Below are positions 25,201 to 33,266 of a stretch of 50,181 bases of DNA, piece after piece. A model generated the notes under the pieces. The model was not told the DNA's origin and ran no database searches. It saw only the letters and a program-made list of their open reading frames with translations. Where the stretch lies: positions 1 to 50,181 of the IMG/VR virus record IMGVR_UViG_3300044980_000168; one strand, written 5' to 3'. The position numbers and the translations under genes are program-made. How positions within the stretch are numbered: position 1 is the first letter of the stretch; every line of letters starts with the position of its first letter. This stretch comes from a virus.

Positions 25201-25568
25201 GGTCCGATAGGGAGGATGTTCTGGTTCGTGGCTGGCGGCACATCCAGCGCCGTCCAAAGGCCTGCATTCCCACTCGTGTCCAGGCCTGCAGCTCCCAGAG
25301 CCCCCTTGGACCAAGAGACAGCTCGGATACCTTGGGATAGGTTTGCCAGAAGAGGCTGACCCCCTACGACCTGCCTCGCACCCCCTGGCGCCACTTGAGA
25401 GCCCGTGGAAATGAGGCCCATCCCGAAGCGTCGCTCAGCCGAACCCTTCTTCTTGAAGTTTCGGTTGATGATGTTGCTCGCGCCGGAAGACGGATCTGTC
25501 CACTCGGAGCTCTCTTGCTGCTTGTACCCCTGAGCGAAGGGGAGCGGGACGGTCGTGCGCTCGCCCAT
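22296..25568 (-). CDS. Tail nozzle / tail tubular protein B-like, 1090 aa
   Basis: I use the ATG at 25568 rather than the in-frame TTG at 25571. The N-terminal motif ASNIINRNFKKKGSAERRFG matches the opening of podovirus nozzle proteins (asparagine-rich strand followed by a K/R-rich 'pk..l..R.G' turn). The middle (about 760-900) has the beta-propeller style segments TTIWFTTAFVEGEEPRFNEA, GPITAIYSLDDKLIIGQAGG and GGILFRSETGIMLCDRS found in gp12/gp10-like tail hubs. It would form the distal tube through which DNA leaves. It follows the adaptor by about 1.1 kb. Confidence 0.65.
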   Translation of the reverse strand: MGERTTVPLPFAQGYKQQESSEWTDPSSGASNIINRNFKKKGSAERRFGMGLISTGSQVAPGGARQVVGGQPLLANLSQGIRAVSWSKGALGAAGLDTSGNAGLWTALDVPPATNQNILPIGPLPNPYVTRRGVPSGQPSGALIGSTPTIVDVPTGATFNRFIFYASQGATWFTVINADTGDTLVTPAQMIQQEAASIWAIFLPGAPAASCVAVMIQVTGSPSQLYGFTFTSTGGFIGQSMGPQSSYIADIMPFANDPQFGFIVLTQQTSGSYFVQFTYYKPGWVVVSTNSLESLFGNVSNTTALVIANYGAGEQLVFVYPYFSTPNYELRYSAVSGAPGYAFTSVVSGQVLKGPSTVQSFASGLCRMSAGTFFASYWFLNQPSGNANAGTMPVTTYGILRPGTSFTIEAFGQLPGYWPVSKAFTVGSGTSVYQATCTQLGYNNNLLTGGSSQVTSEQCTMYLMSYQNIGVAQYPVPVATVAPRQVDPTFADTVGMQSLPSMSQTAPGSLRFAVGVKTLATTSPGVGQGFGPAWVTDFFFDPGHQSLLYNSFDIAGALHLAGGVPMVCDGLNTFEHGFFTYPEFLFVPAPSAGSSNVLTGVYGWAVCYTRTDSSGHIARSAPDIYANNSTNWSPGSTAAPQLFINALGTSYFDYQNPGQTQIEIYRTLSGGSTYYLVTKIPGSQLVAGVAGYTDTVPDTAIQNSTVLYTTGDILDGVNPPSATCSTIHNNRLWIVDETQTTIWFTTAFVEGEEPRFNEALTLAIGQGGPITAIYSLDDKLIIGQAGGLWVVYGDGPEENGTGSSLTVPQFIASDAGPLDWRAGQVFPGGILFRSETGIMLCDRSLNVSWVGDDVVDMLASYPNIISSCIVPTATQVRFVCANTAMTATVVLCYDYLVDKWLQHTYPSQAAPVADVTIATGTASHAAAYASVTTDGALWLEHVATDTPSSGGGYPWLDDDTSGGKHFITAPVTTAWVKVQGVQGYQRACFTQLYFKENDDCGLTISFAIDYNTSVVQTNFWNSAEVDSLPRSMLQLHVAGMYNRTAAIQVTFSDSQGTNMVTGKGATFVEANIELEALESNYRQVPVGGRG

Positions 25569-26062
25569 CAAAACACCCAGAGGTCGGCGTAACCCGTGAA
25601 ATTCGGGGTGACCGTGATCTGGAAGGTATCCAGGACGTTCTGCGCATTGAGGGGTCGAGAGACCTGTGTTCGCAACGCAATGGAGCTACCGCTTCCGGGT
25701 GTTCCACAAGGACGTTGCACAGCAATGGACCCGGGTGCGGATTGACCCAGGAGAAAACACGAGGTGTATGCGCGACCTAGTTGGTGCGAGATGACCGCAG
25801 GTGTGCCAGACGTGAACGGGATGTTCATGATGAGGTTGCCGTCCAGCAAGGGATTCGAGCGTGCGGCGCGCGAAGCATCCGCCACGCGCTGCTGCAGAGA
25901 ATCCAGCTGCCGATCGCTCGTCTGCTCCCGTCCTTGTGCCGCACCGTTCAGCAGCACCACAGGCGGCGGGATTACCCTGCGCCGACCACGATTGTTCACA
26001 CCTCCAAGGGATGGGACCCCTAGGTTAGAAGGCGTGAAAATCTTGACGGGCGTACGAGACAT
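25568..26062 (-). CDS. Hypothetical tail/structural protein, 164 aa
   Basis: A basic N-terminus (MSRTPVKIF then RGRRRVIPPPVVLL), a short coiled-coil helix (QTSDRQLDSLQQRVADASRA), then a beta-rich C-terminal domain ending FTGYADLWVF. Its layout, a coiled coil followed by a small beta domain, resembles phage tail spike-tip or collar proteins. Start and stop overlap both neighbours by one base. Confidence 0.55.
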   Translation of the reverse strand: MSRTPVKIFTPSNLGVPSLGGVNNRGRRRVIPPPVVLLNGAAQGREQTSDRQLDSLQQRVADASRAARSNPLLDGNLIMNIPFTSGTPAVISHQLGRAYTSCFLLGQSAPGSIAVQRPCGTPGSGSSIALRTQVSRPLNAQNVLDTFQITVTPNFTGYADLWVF

Positions 26063-26226
26063 TACTTCCTCGGCGGAGGCGGAACTTTATCTCCGGCAGC
26101 CCTGGCCTTGGACATATTGATGGCCGTTTCCTGCGCTTCAGCTTTTGCTCTAGTGGGGTGCTTGCCGAGCACACGCTTGCCGTCGCTCGTGAAAAGAACG
26201 TATTTGTTGTGGATGCGCTCAATCAC
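26062..26226 (-). CDS. Small basic protein, 54 aa, between tail and adaptor genes
   Basis: Read from a GTG at 26226 with an excellent ribosome-binding site (AGGGAGG on the same strand). The product begins with strands (IERIHNKYVLFTSDGKRVLG) and continues with a Lys/Ala helix and a PPPPRK end. Its TAA overlaps the ATG of the next gene by one base (TAATG). Function is unknown; it may be a small virion or assembly factor. Confidence 0.65.
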   Translation of the reverse strand: MIERIHNKYVLFTSDGKRVLGKHPTRAKAEAQETAINMSKARAAGDKVPPPPRK

Positions 26227-26260
26227 GGGAACCTCCCTTTGTGTTCATTGTCTTCAGGAC

Positions 26261-26707
26261 ATGCGACACACGATGCTGATGGGGATGCTGGTGCTGGTGA
26301 CGGGTTGTGGTGGAGGATCTGCCTCCACGCTGGTTTTCGACCCGCCCGATTCGGGTACCGACGCCGGAGAAACCTCGGATTCGGCAGAGAAATCCGATGC
26401 GTCGGCCGAGTTGGATGCAGCTGTTGTGGATGCCAGTATGTTGGATGCCGGCCGTGATGCCGGACATGCGGAAGATGCTGGAGTTGACGCATGTCCGAAC
26501 GTGAACGTCGCTTGTGGAAAGTGCGTTCATGGTGGAAACGGAAACGACGGATGTGGATCCGGTTCTACCAGCTGGATTTGTGACGAAGACACGCCGATTG
26601 CTTCGGCGTGCATGTGGACCTTTCCCAGTAGCCACGAATACGGCTGGGTATGCTGTCCGGACGTCGTATTCCCGAACTGCGAGATGTGCTTTTCGAGCCA
26701 TCCCTAA
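26261..26707 (+). CDS. Cys-rich lipoprotein with Asp-Ala-Gly linker (moron-like cargo gene)
   Basis: A 148-aa secreted lipoprotein: signal MRHTMLMGMLVLVTGC with lipobox and Cys16. It is followed by an acidic linker rich in Asp-Ala-Gly repeats (residues about 28-80) and a Cys-rich module (CPNVNVACGKCVHGG, then VCCPDVVFPNCEMC). This architecture is characteristic of Myxococcota surface lipoproteins. It is the only rightward gene within about 35 kb of leftward genes, lies between the small tail gene and the adaptor, and its stop overlaps the adaptor stop by 3 nt. Such inserted genes are usually expressed from the prophage and alter the host surface, for example in superinfection exclusion. That role is inferred. 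Confidence 0.7.
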   Translation: MRHTMLMGMLVLVTGCGGGSASTLVFDPPDSGTDAGETSDSAEKSDASAELDAAVVDASMLDAGRDAGHAEDAGVDACPNVNVACGKCVHGGNGNDGCGSGSTSWICDEDTPIASACMWTFPSSHEYGWVCCPDVVFPNCEMCFSSHP

Positions 26708-27408
26708 AACCCGAAGTTCCACTGGCCAAATCCGTATGCCTCATCCTCATGGACGCCTTCCTGGCCTCCGTCGAGGTTCGCTGCAGCATGCCCGATCCGG
26801 ATCTCTTCCTTCATCTGGAGCTCTTGCAGCTTCGCAACGAGATCCAACTGCCCGTCCTTCAACGCCATCCGAATAGCCGCGCCGAGAACGACGTATTCTT
26901 CCCAGCCGTTCACGCTGTTGAGGAAGTCTTTGTTCGGCTGGGAGAGAACTGGCGCAGTCGGAATGTAGTTCACCTGGACGGAGTAGCCTCCAGTCGGGAT
27001 GGGGATGAAGTTGATGTTCGTCCCTTGCTGCTGGTACCAGATCTGCTGGAAACCAGGCGACCATCCTACGAAAGGCAGGAGGGTGAACATTCCTCGTTGC
27101 TCTTCCTGGTACTTCTTGATGGGAATGGGCTGCGTTGCCCCAGCAAGGAAGAGATCGACGGAGATGATCTGCCCGTTGTTCGGTGCCAGCGGATAGAGAG
27201 ACTGGTTGTTCACCGTGGTGATAGGCCATGGAGCCCTGGCAATCTGGCCGGCGAAGGTCGTGATCTTGATGAGATCCCACCACGCCGAGATGGCCGTGTT
27301 GATCTCGTCAGTTACCTCCGAGTCCGGAATGAACGCGGAGGCGCCTTCCAAGTTGCTCCGCCGCCTCGCACGGAGCATGAGCTGCGCCAGCGAGACAGGC
27401 GTAGCCAT
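26704..27408 (-). CDS. Head-tail adaptor / tail tubular protein A-like, 234 aa
   Basis: The opening (LAQLMLRARRRSNLEG, then FIPDSEVTDEINTAISAWWD) matches podovirus adaptor proteins that join the portal ring to the tail (gp11- or gp4-like). Residues 70-150 form the beta part (GGYSVQVNYIPTAPVL), and the end carries the helix LQELQMKEEIRIG. It lies downstream of capsid genes and upstream of the nozzle in transcription order, as expected. Confidence 0.7.
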   Translation of the reverse strand: MATPVSLAQLMLRARRRSNLEGASAFIPDSEVTDEINTAISAWWDLIKITTFAGQIARAPWPITTVNNQSLYPLAPNNGQIISVDLFLAGATQPIPIKKYQEEQRGMFTLLPFVGWSPGFQQIWYQQQGTNINFIPIPTGGYSVQVNYIPTAPVLSQPNKDFLNSVNGWEEYVVLGAAIRMALKDGQLDLVAKLQELQMKEEIRIGHAAANLDGGQEGVHEDEAYGFGQWNFGF

Positions 27409-27411
27409 GGC

Positions 27412-27822
27412 TTACAGCCTCAGCCCTTGATGTCTTTCGCCGTCCTCATCACTCTCGTGACCTTCGCCATCACGACCTTCGCTGTAGCCGTCGCGCTCAC
27501 GGTCTCCGTCCGTCTCGTCCTCTTCGTCGGGCGAATGCTTGTGGAGCTCCATCGCTGCATGCATGGACTTGGCGAAGTGTTCATGGTCGCCTCGGTGCAA
27601 GCCCTTCGAGGCCTCCACCAGGGCGCTATGGATGTGAGCCTTGTGCTCTTCGGCGGTTGGAGCTTCCTCGTCGTGCTCCTCATGTTCGCCATCCGAGCCC
27701 TCGAGCTCATCGTCCTCGGGCTCTCCATGCTCGTCGTCATGGTCGGCTCGACCCTTCGGGCCGCCCATGCCCATGATGATGGCTAGACCTGGAACCTTCT
27801 TCTTTGAGTTCTTCTCTTCCAT
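27412..27822 (-). CDS. Extremely acidic, His-rich protein, 136 aa
   Basis: After a basic start (MEEKNSKKKVPG) nearly the whole chain is Asp/Glu/His (HDDEHGEPEDDELEGSDGEH). A central helix (EEHKAHIHSALVEASKGLHR) is the only structured-looking part. Function is unknown; candidates are a head-internal charge-balancing or metal-binding protein. It sits between the adaptor and a putative decoration protein. Confidence 0.6.
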   Translation of the reverse strand: MEEKNSKKKVPGLAIIMGMGGPKGRADHDDEHGEPEDDELEGSDGEHEEHDEEAPTAEEHKAHIHSALVEASKGLHRGDHEHFAKSMHAAMELHKHSPDEEDETDGDRERDGYSEGRDGEGHESDEDGERHQGLRL

Positions 27823-27849
27823 GACGTCCTCTTTCTCAGTGCGTCAGGG

Positions 27850-28269
27850 TTAGGTGGGTAGGCCCGTATTCAACATGACGATCTGCATGCGGAGAAAATC
27901 TCCTACGAGCGGATCTGCGAGCGAGCCTGAGACGGAATACTGGAACCCGAAAGTCCAGGCTCCAATGGGAGCTGTCGCCGTGGCAACAGTGAGCTGCACT
28001 GCAGCCGGGTACTCCTGCACGACAACGGTCTGAGCTCCTGTCGCCTGCATCGGAAACACCTTGAAATCAAGATGTGATGGATACCCATCGACAGACGTGA
28101 TGGTGTAGATCCCGGTGTTCGTGCGAGCTAGCGCGTTCCACCAAGTATTCTTTGGGTCTCCGTTGATACAGATAGGAGCCTTGCCAGAACCCTGGCCCTG
28201 AAACGTAAGCCAGAAGGGAGCTACTCCCTCCTGCATGCTGAACAGCGGATATTTGTTTCGAGATGCCAT
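27850..28269 (-). CDS. Putative capsid decoration / head protein, 139 aa
   Basis: A beta-rich protein without charge clusters (VAPFWLTFQGQGSGKAPICI; VVVQEYPAAVQLTVATATAP). It is encoded directly after the major capsid protein and a terminator. Position and build suggest a capsid-surface or head-completion protein, but no family is recognised. Confidence 0.5.
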   Translation of the reverse strand: MASRNKYPLFSMQEGVAPFWLTFQGQGSGKAPICINGDPKNTWWNALARTNTGIYTITSVDGYPSHLDFKVFPMQATGAQTVVVQEYPAAVQLTVATATAPIGAWTFGFQYSVSGSLADPLVGDFLRMQIVMLNTGLPT

Positions 28270-28298
28270 GTGTTTTCCTTGAAATGAGAGGGCTCCCG

Positions 28299-28334
28299 AA
28301 AAAAGTCCCTGCCGGAGGAGCGGCCGGCAGGGAC
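28299..28334 (-). terminator. Rho-independent terminator after the capsid gene
   Basis: An 11-bp perfect stem (28305-28315 with 28324-28334, loop of 8 nt) is followed on the minus strand by six T (28304-28299). It lies 10 bp after the major capsid stop and would lower transcription of the tail genes relative to capsid and scaffold. Confidence 0.8.
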
Positions 28335-28344
28335 CGAACCTCGC

Positions 28345-29598
28345 CTAGAAGGTGACGACGACCTGATGACCCGGAGCCGCGCAATACATCGTAGCTCGGT
28401 ATCCGAGCTGCGAAATGAATGCGTTGCTTCCTGGCTGGGGGATCCAGATGAGGCCCGTGGTCTCTTCGGTCAGGTTCTTGGGAACCTCACCCATGGACGG
28501 AAGAACCCATTCGTCGAGGTCGACGAGATAGGCATCGTTGTACAGAGGCCCGTTGCAATAGGGGTCCTGTACAAGCTTCACCGGCCCGGCTGGGCTGTTG
28601 ATGGTGATGCTCGGGAACGCGATGTCCGGGTTCTCGAACGCCGACTCGCTGGTGTAGATGACCTTGCCCGTGAGCGACTTCGAGAGCTTCCCGAACTCGA
28701 ACGGGTTGATCATCATGTGCCAGTTCTTGCCTCCGAACTTCGCACCCTGGAGGACGGCATCGATGAGGGTTTCCTCCATCGGCTGGCTGTTGCCGTTGAT
28801 GTACACGCCCGCGAGTCGAACCGGGTCCGTCGAGCGGTTGACGTTGTTGAAGTTGTCGGTCGCGGTCGGACGGTTTGCGCTGTCCGGCAGCCACCCGGCG
28901 AGCCCCGGCATGTAGTTGCCGAAGTCACCCTGGTTGAAAAGGTAGCAAGCGGTCGTGAAACCCTGGATGCCAGATGCCCACGCCACGTTCGCGGTGAGCG
29001 CGCCTGTGATGAGGTTGACCGCCACGAGGGTGACCGCGCCCGACAGCGGAGTGCCCGTGGTGCCGTTCGTGAGGGCGGCGTTGATGATCTGGTTCTTCTG
29101 GAAGTTGACCGCCTGGTTGACGTTCGTGAGGACGATGGTGTCGCCCGCGACGTAGGTCGTGGTCGCAGCCACACCGTTCACGAGACCGATAGCGCCTCCG
29201 CCGTTCCCGTAAAGGGTGCGGCCTAGTTGCTGGCCAAGGGCCTTGTAGCCGTTGTCCATCTCCTGGGTGATGGCCTTGACCATCGCGCCCTTGTCGGTGC
29301 GAGTCTGGTCAATCGCGATACCAGAAAGGTTCGCGGATGCGAAGCCCTGCTTCCACTGACACACGAAACGCTCGTAGCTGGATGCGCTACCCGCGGTGAA
29401 GGCCAGGGTGTCCTGAGAGCTCACGCTCGTGAGGACGGAGTTGCCGATTGCCCCTGTGTACTGCAGACCACCGCCTCCGGGCCACTTCGGAATCATCCCG
29501 ACGAAGGGTGACTCGAAGGCCAGAATCTCGATGTCCTTGGGGGTGTAGATCTCCTTGGAGATCTGATTTGCTGCGGTTACGTCAAAAACGAAGCCCAT
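28345..29598 (-). CDS. Major capsid protein, HK97-fold type, 417 aa
   Basis: A protein of typical length with the N-terminal pattern ISKEIYTPKDIEILAFESPF and a C-terminal half resembling HK97-type A and P domains (ETLIDAVLQGAKFGGKNWHM; LVQDPYCNGPLYNDAYLVDL). A Gly/Ala/Thr-rich insert lies near residues 140-215. It is transcribed after portal and scaffold and before a strong terminator, the standard place for the capsid gene. No signature residues fix the family, so the call rests on pattern and position. Confidence 0.75.
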   Translation of the reverse strand: MGFVFDVTAANQISKEIYTPKDIEILAFESPFVGMIPKWPGGGGLQYTGAIGNSVLTSVSSQDTLAFTAGSASSYERFVCQWKQGFASANLSGIAIDQTRTDKGAMVKAITQEMDNGYKALGQQLGRTLYGNGGGAIGLVNGVAATTTYVAGDTIVLTNVNQAVNFQKNQIINAALTNGTTGTPLSGAVTLVAVNLITGALTANVAWASGIQGFTTACYLFNQGDFGNYMPGLAGWLPDSANRPTATDNFNNVNRSTDPVRLAGVYINGNSQPMEETLIDAVLQGAKFGGKNWHMMINPFEFGKLSKSLTGKVIYTSESAFENPDIAFPSITINSPAGPVKLVQDPYCNGPLYNDAYLVDLDEWVLPSMGEVPKNLTEETTGLIWIPQPGSNAFISQLGYRATMYCAAPGHQVVVTF

Positions 29599-29636
29599 AG
29601 TTGGAGAGCCCTAAACTTGAGGTTTGCCCCGCCGAT

Positions 29637-30836
29637 CTACCCCTGACGTCGGTACATCTCGGTCAACTTCGCAATGCGTTGGGCTCGCGAAAGGTTGGCG
29701 AAATTGTCCGGTCGTGCAGGAGCGCCCGAACTCATTGAGTTCGTCGTCGTGCGAGGTGCTTCAGGCCTGGACTTGCTGGTGCCTGCGGGCGCCGTTTTCT
29801 GGGGCGTCTTCGCTGCAGGAGCCTTCGGATTCGGGGCGGCGGTCTTCGGTTTCGCCCGTTCGAGCTGCCAATCCATGTACTCCAGGATCTTGTGATCCGG
29901 GATTTCAGGGATGACGCCCTTGTTCTTGAGATACCAGTCCCTTGACTCCTTCGCAACTTCCTTCCCCCAGGAGAGGATGGCGCTCTTCGGCATCCCTTTC
30001 AGGTTGGGGTAGCGCGGGTCGCCACTCTTCGAAGCAGCTTTCGCTGCATTGACGAAATCCGATTCGACGGCCGAGCGCGCTGCAGTGTCTTTTTCGGCTC
30101 GAATCGACTCCTCAAGCTTCTGAGCTCGCTCCTCGGCCCTCTTGACCATCTCGGCCATCGCCTCGAACTTGGCCTCGGGGGTGCCCTCCCTGATGGCAGC
30201 CGCCACAAGTTGCTCAGGCGACAGATTGTGTTCCTTGAGTGCATTGAGAGGGTTCGAGAGTACTTTCTGCCGAAACTCCGCACCCGAACGAGCCTGCGCC
30301 TCAAGCTGGGCGGCTCGCTGTTTCATACCTGCAAGCTCCCCATTCACCCTTGCAATCTCGGCCCTTCGAGCGCGGTCGCGGGATGCCCCGAGACGTGCCG
30401 CTCGAGCAGCCTTTTCGATGCGCTCAAGTTCAGAGGTAGGGCTACCCGTTGCTGCTTTCCCTGCAGGTACCGCCTCCGTATCGGCGACCGTACCGTCATC
30501 CGTGCCTTCTACTTGGGCGTCATGCTCGGCTGCCACAGGTGAGCGTTCGCGACCCTTCGCCATGAGCTCCTCGAGCGACGGCGGCCGGAACTCACGGGCG
30601 GCCTCGGCAGCTTCCTCCGTGGTCTGTCCTTCGATCTTCTCCATGACCGACTTCGCGCGGTCTAGCCGGCTGTTCTTCCAGTCCTGGCTGATCTGCTGTG
30701 GGGTCTTCCCCGGACCATGGGTATAAGTGACTTGGGCCTTGGGGTCCTCTCCACCAGGCGTGGTCTGACCTGCGGGGACGAAGACTTCGTTGGCTGCTGA
30801 GGGGCTTCCGGTGATCGACGTATCTGATTCGAGCAT
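29637..30836 (-). CDS. Capsid scaffolding protein, 399 aa
   Basis: A highly charged, helical, Ala/Glu/Lys/Arg-rich protein with coiled-coil stretches (AEIARVNGELAGMKQRAAQL; AEMVKRAEERAQKLEESIRA), a disordered N-terminus and a Pro/Ala/Lys-rich C-terminus. That is typical of internal scaffolds that guide procapsid assembly and then leave. It lies between portal and capsid genes. Confidence 0.7.
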   Translation of the reverse strand: MLESDTSITGSPSAANEVFVPAGQTTPGGEDPKAQVTYTHGPGKTPQQISQDWKNSRLDRAKSVMEKIEGQTTEEAAEAAREFRPPSLEELMAKGRERSPVAAEHDAQVEGTDDGTVADTEAVPAGKAATGSPTSELERIEKAARAARLGASRDRARRAEIARVNGELAGMKQRAAQLEAQARSGAEFRQKVLSNPLNALKEHNLSPEQLVAAAIREGTPEAKFEAMAEMVKRAEERAQKLEESIRAEKDTAARSAVESDFVNAAKAASKSGDPRYPNLKGMPKSAILSWGKEVAKESRDWYLKNKGVIPEIPDHKILEYMDWQLERAKPKTAAPNPKAPAAKTPQKTAPAGTSKSRPEAPRTTTNSMSSGAPARPDNFANLSRAQRIAKLTEMYRRQG

Positions 30837-30851
30837 GAGAGTGCTTTCGGG

Positions 30852-32864
30852 TTATGCCGCCACGACTTGACGGGGCGGAGGTCTTCCAGGTGCAAGGGGT
30901 CCTCCGGGCGCGGAAGGTCCGGCCGAAGGTCGAATGAGTCCTCCAGGACCTCCTGGTCCGGGTGCGCCAGGAGGTGGCGGCGGGGGCGCAGGAACTCCAG
31001 GAGGTTGCTGTCCGGCCGGAACATTCGGAGCCACGAGAGGCGCCGAGTGATTCTGCAAGATGAAGAAAGCCTGGGTGATCCAGCGATCGAGGAGCTCCAG
31101 TCGCTCTTCCGGACAGCCCGCGATCTTCGCCTTGAGGTATCCAAGCTGCATGAGCTGGATGGCCTCGCCCGGCTGTGCAGGGCCTTGTGGCCCGGCCGGC
31201 GTGCCTAGATCCATGAAGGGCTCGGGGCCGAGGTATTCCCCGCCGCTGAGAATCTGGTGCTGAATCTTCATCACCAGGTCGTAAGAGGCGTTCTCCAAAG
31301 AGTTCAAGGCATCCAGGTCTGGGTTGTCCATCAGTCGACGACCCTGCTTGTCGGTGATGAGCTTCGCCACCATCCAGTCGGTAACCTGCTGCGTCCTCGC
31401 TGCAGGATCGTCCGCCAGAGCGTTCGTGGGCTCGAGCATGAGTTCGAACTCGCTCTCCTCCAGACCTCCTGTGTCCGCCCATGAAACAGCTTTCATCACC
31501 CCGCGGCCTGCGGCCTTCACGTAGAACGTGTCGTCCATGTCCCGAGCGGTAGCGATGATCTGTCGGCCAAGCCGGATAAAAAAGTGCTGGTACTCCTGAT
31601 AGGAAGGCTTGAACCGCTGGCTTTGGATGTCCGCGTAGACCAGCAGCGCCTTGCCCGAGTTGAGACCTGCGGGCTTCTGACTCTGCGCGCTCTGCTGGGA
31701 AATGCCGATGGTCTCAAAGCACCTCTGCCAGAGCTGCTGAAGATAGTTGATGGTCTGGTCAGGTACGGGGGGTGGAGCGACGTATTCCGGAGCCGTGCCT
31801 CGATAGCGGATGAAGCCACCGATGCGGTCCGAGATGGTGCCTGTGTTGACCTCGGTGGAGTTCTCGATGAGGTAGTGCCCCACGACGAGGTTCTGAGCTC
31901 GCTGGATGTCTCGAAGGAGCTTGTTCACCGCCAACTGCAGGCCGGAGAGCTCCTGGCCCAAGGAAATGCCCCACATTCCTTCGGACGGTTGCTGCCGGTA
32001 AAGAAACTCGAACGGGAAGGAGTCTCGATCCCATTCCTCTTCGAAGAGCGTCACGCTGCCTGAACAGATGACATGCAAGCCGGGCATGTCCTCGGCCGTC
32101 TTGCGTCGCCAGGCCTCAACCACCAGGACGTAGTCCCCGCCCGTCGCGAGATGGGTAGAGCCATTCGCCAATACGGCGAGGTCTCCCGCACCAGAATCGA
32201 GTTCCCTAGCGAGCTTCGGGTAAAGCTCCTGGAGGACGAGCTTGTCTACCCTTTTCACCTGGTAGATGCACTGAGGGTCTCCGTAGATGGCATCGTCTGG
32301 GTCGACAAGTACCTCCGTGGGCGACACCCGCTCGATGCGAATGTGCGTTTTCTTCGGACGTTCATCGGAGATCTTCACAATCCCCGTGCCCATCCGGACA
32401 ACGTCGTAGTTCACCAGATTGGCGGTCCGGTAGATGTCGTTCTCGTTGAAGACACCCTTGATGAACTTCTCGAGATTCGAAGCCTTTTGCTGCAGGTCCC
32501 AATCCCCGTCGTCCGTGACAACGGAGACCTTCGGACGGTCCGCCGTCACCATCGCGACGTATGTATCTGAGACGGCTTTGACCGCGTTGAGAGCTAGCGG
32601 CGCAGGACGGTTATTCGCCTGGGTGAAATTGCGGCTCCTCGGCGAGAAGCTCATTTGAGTCGCCAGATAGGGATCGTTCGCATAGAGACCGGCCCAGCGA
32701 TAGCACCCCTGCCGGTAGGGCTCAGCATCCCGATACAGTTGAGCAACCAAAGATATGACGCACTGCGCTCGTTCGCGCGGCTTCGCATACTTTTCGCTCC
32801 ACCAACGCTTGTCCTCGTCGGTGCTGCTTTCGGTCGGGTGTATGAGTCTACGTCGTGCCACCAA
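30852..32864 (-). CDS. Portal protein, 670 aa
   Basis: Portal of the short-tailed phage type, forming the 12-subunit ring through which DNA is packaged. It shows the portal-like opening (WWSEKYAKPRERAQCVISLV) and the wing/stem segments NLVNYDVVRMGTGIVKISDE, RIERVSPTEVLVDPDDAIYG and LQLAVNKLLRDIQRAQNLVV. The last 70 residues are a Pro/Gly-rich tail (VPAPPPPPPGAPGPGGPGG) that is probably disordered. Length is in the family range. It is followed by the scaffold and preceded by terminase. Confidence 0.85.
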   Translation of the reverse strand: MVARRRLIHPTESSTDEDKRWWSEKYAKPRERAQCVISLVAQLYRDAEPYRQGCYRWAGLYANDPYLATQMSFSPRSRNFTQANNRPAPLALNAVKAVSDTYVAMVTADRPKVSVVTDDGDWDLQQKASNLEKFIKGVFNENDIYRTANLVNYDVVRMGTGIVKISDERPKKTHIRIERVSPTEVLVDPDDAIYGDPQCIYQVKRVDKLVLQELYPKLARELDSGAGDLAVLANGSTHLATGGDYVLVVEAWRRKTAEDMPGLHVICSGSVTLFEEEWDRDSFPFEFLYRQQPSEGMWGISLGQELSGLQLAVNKLLRDIQRAQNLVVGHYLIENSTEVNTGTISDRIGGFIRYRGTAPEYVAPPPVPDQTINYLQQLWQRCFETIGISQQSAQSQKPAGLNSGKALLVYADIQSQRFKPSYQEYQHFFIRLGRQIIATARDMDDTFYVKAAGRGVMKAVSWADTGGLEESEFELMLEPTNALADDPAARTQQVTDWMVAKLITDKQGRRLMDNPDLDALNSLENASYDLVMKIQHQILSGGEYLGPEPFMDLGTPAGPQGPAQPGEAIQLMQLGYLKAKIAGCPEERLELLDRWITQAFFILQNHSAPLVAPNVPAGQQPPGVPAPPPPPPGAPGPGGPGGLIRPSAGPSAPGGPLAPGRPPPRQVVAA

Positions 32865-32895
32865 AGCATCCGAAAGGATGCGGAGAAGAGCGCGC

Positions 32896-33213
32896 TTAGC
32901 TTACAGATGCGTGCAAGAGTTCTTCATCATCGTCTTCTGTATCACGTCCGCCGTCCTGACGGACGATAGGTCTCAAAGGCTCGTCGGATGGAGCCATGAC
33001 AGTCCCTCGTGCCAGCGCGGTAGGGGAGATGAGGAGCCGGGTATCTCCCGAAGCCATATCGTGACATCCGAGCTCTCGCATAACGGTCAAGAGAGCTCGA
33101 AGTTCCGAGGGGGTGATTCGTGGACGGGAACCCGCCTGGGTCGCGCCCACGAAATCAGAGCCCGAGATCGGGGGGTCAACATCTGGGCTCTGGTTTCGGG
33201 GGCGGGGCGGCAT
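32896..33213 (-). CDS. Hypothetical protein between terminase and portal, 105 aa
   Basis: A mixed, partly disordered protein with a helix (ITPSELRALLTVMRELG) and an acidic C-terminus (DTEDDDEELLHASVS). There is no recognised domain. It is located between the large terminase and portal genes, so it may be a packaging accessory protein. The ribosome-binding site is weak. Confidence 0.5.
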   Translation of the reverse strand: MPPRPRNQSPDVDPPISGSDFVGATQAGSRPRITPSELRALLTVMRELGCHDMASGDTRLLISPTALARGTVMAPSDEPLRPIVRQDGGRDTEDDDEELLHASVS

Positions 33214-33227
33214 CGGTGCGTGTGCGC

Positions 33228-33266
33228 TTACGGAACTCAGTGCGTTACGGAACTCAGTGCGTTACG
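33228..33266. repeat. 17-bp tandem direct repeat (2.3 copies) at the terminase 3' end
   Basis: The unit TTACGGAACTCAGTGCG occurs exactly twice (33228-33244, 33245-33261) and begins a third time (TTACG, 33262-33266). The terminase stop codon lies inside the second copy. It is in the only gap between terminase and the next gene and could be a protein-binding or packaging-recognition site. Confidence 0.85.

Noticed and set aside
28366-29226. 286-aa rightward ORF opposite the capsid gene
   Set aside because: Antisense of a convincing capsid gene; Arg/Val/Asp-rich composition typical of GC-rich shadows.
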